Assembly (NCBI GenBank): GCA_023159155.1
Contig: JAJNNX010000034.1
Span: 310,001 to 374,000, forward strand
Direction: 5' to 3'
Length of the DNA stretch: 64,000 nt
From: Ustulina deusta
Lineage: Eukaryota > Ascomycota > Sordariomycetes > Xylariales > Xylariaceae
Shown: positions 23,339 through 34,301 of the stretch, piece by piece
Numbering within the stretch: the stretch's first letter is position 1
Layout of the letters: every line of letters starts with the position of its first letter
Notes under the pieces: generated by a model
Database searches by the model: none
Told to the model about the DNA's origin: nothing
What the model saw: the letters and a program-made list of their open reading frames with translations, nothing else
Program-made: the position numbers and the translations under genes

Positions 23339-24358
23339 GGAAGAAAAGCTTATCTTGTCGTGCGTTTTCAATTCGCTAGATCTGGTAGAAACCAATTAAA
23401 GTAGTAGTTAATCTAGGGATAGATCGCGTGAGGTTTATGTGGGCAATTTAGACGAATGATGTCACTGGAGCGAGTCGCGAACACCAAATACCTACGTGGA
23501 TAGAATTTAATTCCGGTAAAATAAGAAGGAAATTCCATTCGGAGCCGCAAATGCATTTTTGTCCACGTGCACACTCCCCCAGGTCGCCGAAGTCGATGAA
23601 AATTCGACTGCAGGGATACAAGCCAGGATTTCCAGCGCTGTTTTCACTCTGGGACATTATGACGTGGTGGAAACCAACGCTTTCTATATTCTGTGATATC
23701 ATAGGCCGGGAAGCCAGGGCGGAGTGGGAACATGGGGTAGTAATCTGGGGTAGCCGAAGTGGGAATAAGGTAGCCGAGATGCGGAACGCGTAGGTCTGAT
23801 TCGACGTGTCTATGCCAAGACTTTATCATGATTTCCTTGTTATGACAGGTCTCGGAGACTGATGGTGGTATTTATCAATTCAACTCACCTCTGACTCTCA
23901 AAAATTGACACCATAAGCTTCAAGATGATTCACTAATTTGCACGATGCGCCTGGCTCAGGGGAAACAGGATCTTTGATTGTAGTACCTAGGTTCAAGTAA
24001 GAAATGCTAATCAAAGAACCTACGTCCTCATGAAATGATCCTGACCTTGCCCCAGCAACGACAACGATATACATTGCAAAAATCGGCTGTCTTGCAACAC
24101 CACGGGAAGCACTTGCTGCTCTCTATGCTGCTTCTTTGCCGAATCGTAGGGTTAGGGCTCCTGTCACATAGTTCATTTCAACTGGCAACGACTGTGCGCC
24201 GGTTATCGTCATGTCTGTCTGGGTATATGGGTTCAACTTGGAACCTCTGGGTTAGGTTGGGTCTCACAAAAAGCTTTGCCTACTAACAGTCAGCCTATTT
24301 GGGTGACGATACGAAAAGAGCGACGCCGGGGAGACGGGCGTAGCAACGCATTCTCCCT
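23339..24358. other. Intergenic between GPI-type and KTR genes
   Basis: Promoter of the minus-strand GPI-type gene on the left and 3' flank of the KTR gene on the right. The open frames here match nothing I know. Confidence 0.4.
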
Positions 24359-26342
24359 TCATTTCGGTTCGTTAGATTCGCTGCGTACGAAGGGGTTGCT
24401 CTCCAGACCGTCGAGGAGGTAGCCTCCAGAGCCATCTCGACCAGCTGCAATCTCTGCTTCTAGGTCCCAGTCGGCCTTTTTCTCGAGCCATTTGCCACCA
24501 AGGTACAGTCGTATACACGGATGCTCTGGCTTGTGTTGTTTCGACTCAAAAGGAACGAGCTTGGCGTTGTTGTGATCAATCGCGCTAACCGTGCAGCCGC
24601 AGGCCAGGCCAGGTATGCCCCCCTGGCGAATGACGTCTTGAGATATGACCTCCCAGCGACGATGCTTTTTCGAGAGGCTTGTGGTGATGCTTGTGGTGAT
24701 GAATAGAGCACGTGCGCGGGGTGGCTGTTGCGCTTCTAAATCGGGCGCAAGTCTGACCTGGTGAGGAGGGCATTGCTCGCACAGGCCATGGGCGTATCCG
24801 ATGTCGCGAAAGTACCAGATGCGGCTTTTGGGGAGGAACAAGCTGACGCTGAGGGTATGAATAGGGGCGTCGCCAAAGCGCTCATAGTAGAATCCACCTG
24901 TTTTGTCAAGATGCTCAAAATAAGCTCTATGCTCCTCGCTGCGGAAAAAAGCCAGAGACCCAACCTCGAAGTTGGAATAGAATTGGCAGTTATTGTACTC
25001 GAGGCTGTCGAAATCGTTGCTGTCGTCGTCTTCCTTGAGTCGCTGGGATGCACGCGAAATGCCGTCTCCGCGAAGGGGATCTTGGAGCAACCAGTCATAG
25101 TCGGCATCTTCATGGATCAAATCGTTGTTGTTCTTGATGAACATCTTGGTCCTGTCCCACAACGAGGGAAAAGATCGTGCATCGTCAAGAATGGCCATGT
25201 TGAACCCGTACGCCATGTTGTTGTCGCGCATGAAGCGGAAGACATCGTAGTTGATGTTGCAACTGAAATCGACCTGCGAAATCCCCGTTAGATGTTAAGC
25301 CTACCGTAGGTTTGGCAAAGGACTCACGCCGGGCTCGACTCGCCAGAAGAACTCGTAGAGAGCGAGACGCTTCTCCAACGCAAACAGGCCGGCATTCCAT
25401 CGGCACATGTGGTGGTAACTTTGAAGCCATGCCTTTCCAACGCCAATACTACCCATGAATTGGCGACCGACGTCGAATCGAGTAGTGTCAATCCAGGAAG
25501 GGACGCTCCAGTGCTCTTCGGGGATGGTCTCAAAGTAGCATTGTGAGTTGGTGGCGCCTAGAACTGCTGACATAAATTCCTCGCTGAACTCTTCATCGTT
25601 GAAGAAGACCCAGTCATATCGATGGGTCACGCGGCTGTTGAACCGAGCCTCGAGCTGGATCATGCTGTAGACCATCTCCTCAACCTCAGAGTTGCGAACC
25701 AGCGCGATGAAGGCGGCCTTGGGACGCGTGTCCAAAAGCGACTGTTGGTACTGCACGGGGATCTCATCAATATTGGAGACGGTGTTTTGGCGCAGCCAAT
25801 GCAGAGGATCGGGTCGTGACGAGGCATCCGAGCCGGAGATCTGTGCAATTGGCGGGAGATACACGTCAATAGTGGCAGCCTCTTGAGCCAAGCGTTTGGC
25901 GTGGTCTCTGCGGATCATCCAAGCGCTACCAAAGAGCATCAAGACGAGGCATAGGAAAACAGAGAACTTGCGGAGGGAGAATGGCCTATTATCGAGTGCG
26001 GCATCATTAATATAGGCGAGACTGGGGGGGAGAAGGGGGTGTGTTGGTGATGGTGGCTACTAGAGGACAGGATAAGTGCCGGAGGGAGAAGAAGACTCAC
26101 CGAACGCGACGTGCAAGACAAGCCCAGCCAGACCGTTGCTGCTTGATGTCAGAGCCATCTAGTAGGGAGGTTGTGGCACCGAGGTTGGCAAGGTTGTCGT
26201 CGGAAGGAGTGAAGCCCATGGGGTGTGCACCAAGACCATCGTTGCTCGAAGTCGACCATGTGGGAACACGGTCACGACTTCCACCCGACCGGTGAGCAGC
26301 GCTCGCAGTACTGGCGGAATGACGCTGGTAGGGAGCAGGCAT
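24359..26342 (-). CDS. KTR/MNT family alpha-1,2-mannosyltransferase (GT15)
   Basis: Three exons on the minus strand: 26342-26101, 26021-25328 and 25273-24359, up to 616 aa. It is a type II Golgi protein. About 90 cytosolic residues come first, then a membrane anchor (FSVFLCLVLMLFGSAWMI), a stem and the GT15 catalytic domain. Domain signatures are AAFIALVRNSEVEEMVYSM, YDWVFFNDEEFSEEF, MCRWNAGLFA, FFWRVEPG-VDF across the intron, NNCQFYSNFEVGSLAFFR with the conserved Glu, and RIWYFRDIGYAH. It adds alpha-1,2-mannose from GDP-mannose to O- and N-glycans of secreted proteins. The segment 24758-24627 after CEQCPPHQ reads through but could be an in-frame intron (GTCAGA...CGCCAG, phase 0), giving a product about 44 residues shorter. 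Downstream, GLACGCTVSAIDHNNAKLVP looks conserved either way. The long N-terminal tail suggests a Ktr4-like subgroup. Confidence 0.85.
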
Positions 26343-27733
26343 TGTCTGGTGCTCCAGCGGCTGCGTTGGGCATTGTCGTCAGTGCCGAGATGGCGGGAGA
26401 AGCAAGACAACACAAAGAGGGGGAAAACGGGTTCAGGGAGGACTTACATGTTCCTATTGATCGATGGTATGGTTGGTGTCAGATGTCGGCTATCTAGTGC
26501 CAGGCTTGTTTGTGAAGCAACAACGAAGGCGGCGGGAACACCGAGGTGGGCTCTCGTGGCAGAAACAGGCTCTCGGGCCTCCCCCAGATAAGACAACGCC
26601 CGAAGGGAAGGAGAGGGAGGCGGAAGGGATACAGAGGATCAAGGAATGGTCAGATTCTACGCACGACTGCCCGGAAGAGAATCCAGGAGTGGTGAGATTG
26701 GATGTTGGTGATGGTGTTGTACAGGGTCGGCGACTTGCTGTGTGATGCTGTGCTGTGTTGTGTTGTGTTGTGCTGCGGTGCACTGCGTACTGTGGACAGG
26801 CCGAGAGGGGAGGGGGGGAAGAGGTGGTGTAAATAGGTGCGAGGTGTGCGAGGTGTGCGAGGTGGGAGAGGGGAGAGGAGTGGCGAGCAGAATTACCTAC
26901 TAGTAGGTACTTAAGTTATATGAAGGCCACTTCACGCTTCACTCACATTCAATGGGGTGTGGATGGATCTAGGTACATGTAGTACTTGGTAGGTTTCAGC
27001 GTGAACGGTAGCACCATTGTTGTGAATACATGCCGCCACAGACAGGAAGCTGGGACCTGCGTCGGAGGGCAGAGGTCCTTGATAGAAGGCGACAATGGCA
27101 AACACGACATACATTCACTACACAGATAGGCAGGTTACCCGGTAACCGATAAGCCGCCGCGGCCACAGCACGATAACCACCGAGGACAAGAGCCAGGACA
27201 ATAAAGTAGCCAGGACAACGTCACGTCAGTCACGTCGCCGTCGATAAGCTTGTTTGGCCTTTCTTCGGTGGCTCGCCGCGGCATTTTGTCTAGGCCCTCA
27301 TTCAACAGAGAGAAACACACAACACCTGGTTTCCAAACTGGAGCCGGTAGACAGCATCCATCTCGGCAATCTCGCAGCTGTGTATCATCAAATGCTCAAA
27401 GGAACGCTCTCACCGCCAGAACCACATCCGGAGTTGGTAGGTATGGTAACCCCTCATGAAACTGGTAGGACACTAACTACACCATCCAAGCTTGCTTCGC
27501 TGTGGATTATCAAGTTTCGTCAAACAAACATCCGCCAGACCAGGATGCATCGCTCCCCCAATAATACAATCACAGGGCCAGTTCTTTGGCCTATAATACA
27601 TTGATATCGGCTTCGGTCAGACAACCCATCGTCGCCCGCCCGCAGTGGTCGGCAATGAATACCATAATAAAAGATACCTGCCCCAATGTAACGCCAGAAG
27701 CTGCCATGCCCTGACATGCAATGCAATCCCGCC
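26343..27733. other. Intergenic: KTR promoter, short tandem repeats, HIR1 3' flank
   Basis: Contains TGTGTTGTG-type repeats at about 26745-26775 and three tandem copies of GTGCGAGGT near 26837-26862. No gene recognised; open frames on both strands are short and repetitive. Confidence 0.4.
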
Positions 27734-30700
27734 TCACGCCTCTTCAATAACCATGACATCGTCTGCTGCCGGGTCGTCTTCGAGCGTGAGGTCCAGCACG
27801 CGCGCATACTGTACTGTGAGTCGCTGCAGTTCCCGGAATTTGCCTGTGTAATCTTGTCAGTCTCCACCGTCGCCATTTACTCGGGACCCCCATGACAAAC
27901 ATACCTAGAATCATTACTACTCCTTTGAGCAGTTCTTTCCTGTCCCACCCACAAATGTCGCTCTCTTTGCTATTCCAGCCCTGGCCCTTGTCATCTCCTT
28001 CACCGATCTTATCTTGTAAGACACCACCGAGGAGGCTGTTCAACAGCTCCTCTACTTTCCCGCGGTGACCCTCTGCACCTATACGTTTGGCATACATCAG
28101 TAGATAGAGTCGGAATTCTTCTTTTGACCCGAGCTGGAGCGCTCCCGCAATGCGATTTTCCAGGTGAGCAATGCTCACACTGGACTCGAAGCTCTCAAAA
28201 CCGTCCTTGGACAACAGGGTTTTGATGAGTCGCTGGAGCGTGTATGCTCGTCCCTTCAATAGAAATTCGTTGGTAGTATGCCTTTCCAGGAAGGGGATGA
28301 TGCCCGCTGAAGCCATGTTCTCGTCTCCCTTGCCATCTTTGGGCGTTGTAGAACCGACGGCTGTGGTTTGCAGCGAGCTAACGGAAGAATCGTTACTGTT
28401 CCAGTATTGGCTGCCCACGGCCCACCAAGACTCCGATAGGCGTTGCCAGGCATACATCGTAGGCGAGTAATAATAGCCATCGCCATTCGTTAGGGTTACC
28501 ACTATGTGGCCATGTGAGTTCAAGTGCGCCGAGGTAACCCCAGGTGCGGGCATAGCGCTATGGGGTTGAAGCGAACTGATGGCGATTTCGAGGATAGGTC
28601 CCAGGGAGACGGGAGGATGGGGTGAAGAGAGGGTCTGGATGTTCCAGACATAACACATGCCAGCTGCCGTAATGCATAGTAACCACCAGCCACGGCATTC
28701 GAGAATGACGGGTTGCGCCTCAAGCACCATGGCATTGATCAAACGGCGACCCGCCGGGGTCCAAGTATATAGACTACTGTCTTCACAAGCGGCGGCCCAA
28801 AATTTTTTGCTACCTGTTACCAGGATGACTGCTCTAGGAAGATAATCCTGCCAGAGTACTTTACCACGCTTGGTGGCTGTAATATGTGACGGATCTCGCC
28901 AAGATACGGGGTTTCGAGCCTCCAGGATAATATTTTCTGGAATCTTCGATGCCTCGTCTAACGTGCCATCTTCGACGAGTATTCCACGTTCTAGGGGCCG
29001 AAGAATATGGGCCCTTATTTTAGGCACCGCGAGCCGGACTTGTGACATGGCAATGGCAGCATTCAGCACTGCTGGTCGGAGGTATTCAGGCGTAGGAACC
29101 AACCCATGTCGAGGAGACTCGAGTGCTGCGTTCTCGAGACCATCCACGCCGTTGCGTTGAATCGGCCTAGGTCCGGTGGATGGCCGCTTATTTGGATGGT
29201 CTTCATCGTCTTCTCCTTCCATCGCGGCGGCTTTTCGCTTGTTGCCAAGAAGCATTGCCGCTAGGCCCCCTTCCGGGAGTCCGTCGTATGGTTTAGACAG
29301 ATCCAATATGGTCTGCGGAGTATCATTTTGTGCCGTTTTAGAGGTGCTGGACCCAACCAGCTGTGTTTGGGGAAGAGAAGATTGGCCAGTGCCAGATGAG
29401 GAGATCAACATCGGTGCAACTCTCTTCTTTCCATCTTTGGTGATCGTCACTCGCGATTTCAACACGTTTATTCGCTGGGCCATTTTATCCGCGGCTTCTT
29501 GAGTCGCTCCGGCTTGATCTTTCTCTTTCTCTTTCTCTTTCTCCGGCTCGGTCTCCGCCTGTCCATTTGTAGATGGCGGAGCGGTGGGCGTAGCGGTACC
29601 TGTCTTCACGCCATTTGTAGTTGATGCAGCATCCTTAGGGAGCGGATGAAAATCGCCCATTAGCGCGCCCATCCTAGATTCAGCGCCTTTTCGTTCCCCT
29701 TCCTTGCTATGATTCTCCAACTGAAGACCATCAACGTCTTCGGCGATGCCCATAGCTTTGCGGGATGCGCCATATTTAGACAGTGCTTTGTCGGTTTCTT
29801 CGAGATTTGCGACCCATCCCAGCTCTCCAGTCTCGAACTTTGCAGTAATAATACTCCCATCAAGGCTGGCCGCGAATAGTGTTTGCCCGTCTGGCGTCCA
29901 GGCTAGGTCAGATATGGATTTAGATGCCAAGTCTTGCAGGATGACTACTGGTCTGGAAGTATTCGTGTTCCAAATGCTCAGCGTTTTGTCTTGGCCGGCA
30001 GATGCTATTACCGTCACCAGCGCACCACCAGCTGACTGGCCGTTCGTGGTGCCGGTTTCAACGGGCTTTTTAGTGTGGAATAACCGTGGTGAGAACATGC
30101 AGACCTCGGTGGGTCCTTCATGCCCAACGAGGTTGATCTCGCTGTCCCACCTAGTACGTTCGATAATGGCGACAGAACTGACGGGGCCATTGACAGCATT
30201 AGCTGCGGCAATGTGGTTACCGTCTGGTGACCAAGAGCACCGTCTGAAGTATGTCGTCAATGGAGAAGATTTGAAAGGCGCACTAATCGTCGTCTCGAGC
30301 TGAAAGTTATTAACCATATCGTGCTGAGTGGCATTAGGTGCGGGAGAAGTAAATCGAAATATCTTGATGGAGCGGTCGTCGCTTGCGGTGGCAAAGTACT
30401 TGTTGGCGGGATCGAAGGTGATGCCCTTGACATGGCTTTGGTGCAGGGAAAGAATCTTGAGTCTCTCAAACGTATGCCCCGACCAGATAACCACCTTGGA
30501 GTCGAGCCCGACCGAGACCAGGATGGAACCATCGTAAGACCATGCCAAGTCCTGCACATCGTTTTCATGTCCTATCAATCGCTTAGATGTCTTCCAGTTC
30601 TCGACGGGGGGTGGGCCGCTCGTGCCGAAGGGCGCAATGGCCGGAGGGCCACTCTCAAGTTGATATATACAGATAATCTTGTCGTCGGCGCCGGAGGCAA

Positions 30701-31077
30701 GGTATCGGCCGTTGGGGGAGAAGCGCACCGAGTGGATGGTGCCCAAATGGTGGCTCATATGGCACAGTTGACGTGGACCGGCAAAGGAAGGGTCATCGGC
30801 ACGGTAGATCGCTTCGGTCGACCAAACACGAACGTGGCCATCTTGTTGCTTCCAGTCAGCGAAGAGACGAACAGACGGGGCACGGCAAACTCGGGGAACA
30901 GCACATACCACCGCCAGCGGTCGCAAGACGCTTCCCATCGGGCGACACATGACAACTATACACCTCGAAATCCTTCTGTTCGCCTGTCGTGGGATTAGCG
31001 GCCCATCATCTTCAGGCTATTCGCGACAACGCAACGGCACCTTTGTGGCTCAGCCATGATGGCTTGATGATGCGCAT
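27734..31077 (-). CDS. HIR1: Histone H3-H4 chaperone HIR1 (HIRA)
   Basis: Four exons on the minus strand: 31077-31041, 30983-30909, 30841-27905 and 27843-27734, about 1052 aa. Exons 1 and 2 restore the canonical start (MRIIKPSWLSHKGEQKDF, then VSPDGKRLATAGGDGHVRVW). The last exon restores the conserved end (FRELQRLTVQYARVLDLTLE ... DDVMVIEEA). Residues ~1-390 form WD40 repeats (HHLGTIHSVRFSPNGRYLAS, LIGHENDVQDLAWSYDG, DRSIKIFRF). A disordered linker with a KEKEKEKEKD run follows. The HIRA B domain (KSRVTITKDGKKRVAPML, near residue 497) contacts Asf1. The Hira C-terminal domain lies at ~690-1000. The protein works in the replication-independent nucleosome assembly complex with HIR2/HIR3 and represses histone genes. 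It is divergent from the Ego1-like gene 768 bp away. Confidence 0.95.
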
Positions 31078-31845
31078 GGTGACTTGAAGTCTAGACTTAT
31101 AATTCGCATGTCGTCATGGAGCCGAGTGACGCGAGATGGGGTAAGGACGGTCCGTGGAAAGTAAGGATAGCAATAGAATTGGGAGGAGAGATGCCGATGC
31201 GTGGCTCAGAGTTGAGAGTTGGGAAAGGAAAAGTAGTCCTTTGTCCCCAGCTTCTGGTTGGGTATCTGACCGACTGGCGCAATTCAAAATCGATCAACCA
31301 GCCCTCCAGTCGCGCGACGCGGCTCGAGCCTGGAAGAGCGGGTCTTGCTTAAACTTCCAAAGTTCCATAGCTCACCTGGGCAGCTCCCCATTATCTAACT
31401 AACCATCACATCTGTCTAACCAGGGCAAGCCTAGTATTTATCGGGGCTCTAGTGGATCCACTAGTACCTCCATAGTGCAAGCACGTGCCGTCATGTGCGC
31501 TTGTACATACATGTACCTCACGGACCTCTCGGAAAGAGAGCTCATCTCAGCTCCTCCTAGCTTTCCCTCGACAGAGGCAGACTAGCCCAGATGGGTACTT
31601 GAGAGGTACTGTACAGTCCTGTCCTGCTAAGTAACAATGAGACATGCCTCTTCAGCTTCATCCAACTTCACCTTGTTCCACCAACCTTCTAACTCTTGCC
31701 AGCTCCGGCCAGGCAGATTATACAATCCTTACCCTATGACTTTGACCTGACTCGCAATTCACACGGGGCACTCGTCCCCGTCCAGCGCTGGCCATTCTTG
31801 TTCTTCTCCGTGCTCCCGTCGATCCCCATCACCACTCCTGTCGTC
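31078..31845. other. Divergent promoter region of HIR1 and Ego1-like gene
   Basis: 768 bp between two start codons pointing away from each other. Contains palindrome-like stretches (GGATCCACTAGTACC near 31454, ACATACATGTAC near 31504). No gene recognised. Confidence 0.5.
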
Positions 31846-32449
31846 ATGGGTATCTGCGCCTCCTGTCTCGGTCGTCAACGAAACGACTCCATTGACGAGG
31901 TATGCCGCCCTCAAACCCTTGCTCTCATTATTGCCGCGCATGCTGATCGCATCAATTCTGCAGGATGACGTCTCTCGTCTGCTTTTCGACGACCCCAATC
32001 ACATGCAATACGGCAGCTTCGCCGACCACAACCTAAACTCCCAAGCCGATCCCCTCGAGTCGCAGCGCGAAGTCGAGGCTCTACAGAGGATCGTCGCGCG
32101 AACCTCCAAGTATGCAGTCCGCCTTTCTGTTAGACAAGTAGCCCCGGGTACTAATGGTCTTCTCAGTAATCTTGTCGATGTATTCGAGATCACTCCTCAA
32201 GGGTCGCAAAGGACACACCCTGTCATGTTTTCCGAACAAGACGCTCGCCTTACGCGATACCAAAATATACTGTCAAACCTTTCTTCGGATGAGGCGACAG
32301 CGACAGCAGAGAGCAATCAAGGGGGTGTCGAGTGGTTATTGAATGAGGAAGATAATGCAGAGCTACCCGAGCAAATCATTACGATCAAAGAGGGCGCATC
32401 TGGTCCCTTAGTCGGCACTTTTGCCGATGCGGTTGCCGCAGTTGCATGA
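31846..32449 (+). CDS. Vacuolar TORC1 anchor, Ego1/Meh1 (LAMTOR1)-like
   Basis: Three exons: 31846-31899, 31964-32109 and 32167-32449, 160 aa. Introns GTATGC...TGCAG and GTATGC...TCAG keep frame. The N-terminus MGICASCLGRQRND has Gly2 for N-myristoylation and Cys4/Cys7 for palmitoylation, the dual lipid anchor of Ego1 and LAMTOR1. It is followed by DVSRLLFDDP and YGSF, then the helical EVEALQRIVARTSNNLVDVFEI core, which is completed only by splicing. These proteins hold the EGO/Ragulator complex and Rag GTPases on the vacuole for TORC1 activation by amino acids. The upstream in-frame codons from 31696 are taken as 5' UTR because the MGxxxSC start is so characteristic. Confidence 0.85.
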
Positions 32450-33968
32450 GGCCATGATTGATGAATGATTAACTAATGGAAGCACCGTCAAAAGTTGGGA
32501 GTAATCAATTAGGGGGACTCGGCTTCCGAACACCATATCAGGAAAGTCCGCATCCTTTTTTTTTTGTTCGCTCAGCGCTGGATTATGCTAGTGTTTGCAA
32601 TTTAATTCCCTGGTACACAAAATGAGACATGGCGCAATATAGACATCGCGACCAAGAAATGAGAAGCTCTTCGCTCTCACCACTATCTAGAGAATCGGCA
32701 AAGGTGTATGATTCCGAATATTGTCTACAATACCTAATCAACTACGTTAAGACCGACCATGACCAGGTGTCCTTGTTATTTCGAGCCTGGCGTGAGGGGG
32801 CTTGTCGAATATATCTGTTGACGGGCACATATCAACTACTTTGTTGACTCGTGAAGCTCTTGTCATTGCAAGACTCCGGTCCAACTCGCCTTTATCAGTG
32901 TATTAGTTAGCACTATACGAAAGAGTGTAACGGTCGCAAAAGCTCCCAGACATGAAGCAGGAAATGTGCTGATCAACAATAATCTCCATGGGTCCCACCC
33001 CAACACAACTTCCTGGCGCTCGTGTTTTGAACTGGCCTTGTACCAGTGTTATATACAAGAAACAAGCTCTTCTCGGCTTACATTTGGTTGTACTGTAGGG
33101 TCTCGGTATTGGCTTAAGTGGCGCTATGCATACCCACATGAAATATGCGCTCTATACGTCGATGGACGCCTCAAATTCGGAATCCCAATACAATACAGCC
33201 AGTCAGAGGGGACATAGGGGCAAGGGTCGCCCCATCCGCTGTACCTACTACGTAAATCTCTCCTCTCGCCTGATCCTCAACCACGAGTAACATTGCTCCT
33301 TTATTTCTTTCGTATCATCAGTCGCTACTAGTCGACTACCTCCATCAGTCCCGTCCCCCACTCTTCCACAAATCTTCGAAGAGGGGTCTCTATGAAGCAG
33401 CTCATTTACCCCATGTCCCCCGTCTTGATTTCCCAGTTTGTCTACACAATTGGTCTAACCTAGCTACAAATAGGTATTGCAAATATCCTGTGACCTGCCT
33501 GCTAGTTACGTCTCCAATTTATACCCAAACACCAGGGTTCCAACATAGATTCAGGCCGATGTGGCGTTTTTCTCCCGCCACCAACTCGATGATGCCTAAT
33601 GCGACGTGTAGTTTTGTCCCGGCGAACCCAAAATGAACTGTATTCGACACGGATCAAGACCAGAAAAAAAAAACCAAAAAAAAAAGGAAGACGACCTCGA
33701 CAGAAAAGATACAAATGACCGGTTTCCTAGTTTGGATTTCGAGCGCCTGAGAAAACCCATCTTGGAAGTCCAAACGCCCCCTTTAGATCCAGTTTTGCCG
33801 ACATAAGAAATACCCGCTCTTGGTGGGACAGTTGTTCTAAGCCCCATCTGTAAGGTACATTCGTCTCTCGCTTTCTCGCTTTCTCGCTTTCTTTATTTCT
33901 TTCTCTCTCTCTCTCTCTATCCCTCCTCCCCCCTCTCTCCCATGGCCCGATCCACGGGCCCAGCGAGT
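32450..33968. other. Convergent intergenic region, no gene seen
   Basis: Between the Ego1-like gene and the Cys-rich gene. Holds a T run near 32560, A runs near 33664-33690, and TTTCTCGC/CT repeats at about 33866-33920. Open frames are shadows or low complexity. Confidence 0.4.
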
Positions 33969-34301
33969 CTATACCGTAGCCCATGCTCGTGTCTGATGCT
34001 GCTCCGTCATGTTACGGATGGCCTGACAGACCTCCACTATGTCCCTCTGGGCCTTCTCTATCGACGCACTCCGGTTCGTTTCCCTGGACCATCGCGAGAT
34101 ATCGCTGCTCAGCTTGTTGTATTTGCGCTGTTTCTTCTCGATATCCTTGCACAGCTTGCACACCTCTGGCTCTGATGTCGTGTTGTAGACGAACTTGAGC
34201 CCGCATGTCTCTCCCGTCCGGTATTCTTTGTTGCATTGCTCTCGAAAGTGACCCCACCTCCAAAACCCGCAAGCCCAGCGTGTCTGATCGAAGAAGCACA
34301 T
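33969..34301 (-). CDS. Small conserved fungal Cys-rich protein with coiled-coil tail
   Basis: Intronless, 110 aa, ATG at 34301. The first 51 residues carry Cys2, Cys11, Cys23, Cys33, Cys48 and Cys51 in a pattern W-A-C-G-x-W-R-W-G...REQC...RTGETCGLK...CKLC, suggesting a small metal-binding or disulfide fold. The rest is a charged helix (DIEKKQRKYNKLSSDISRWS) resembling a coiled coil. I recall similar short hypothetical proteins in many Pezizomycotina genomes, always without a known function. There is no signal peptide, so a nuclear or cytosolic location is more likely. Confidence 0.65.
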   Translation of the reverse strand: MCFFDQTRWACGFWRWGHFREQCNKEYRTGETCGLKFVYNTTSEPEVCKLCKDIEKKQRKYNKLSSDISRWSRETNRSASIEKAQRDIVEVCQAIRNMTEQHQTRAWATV

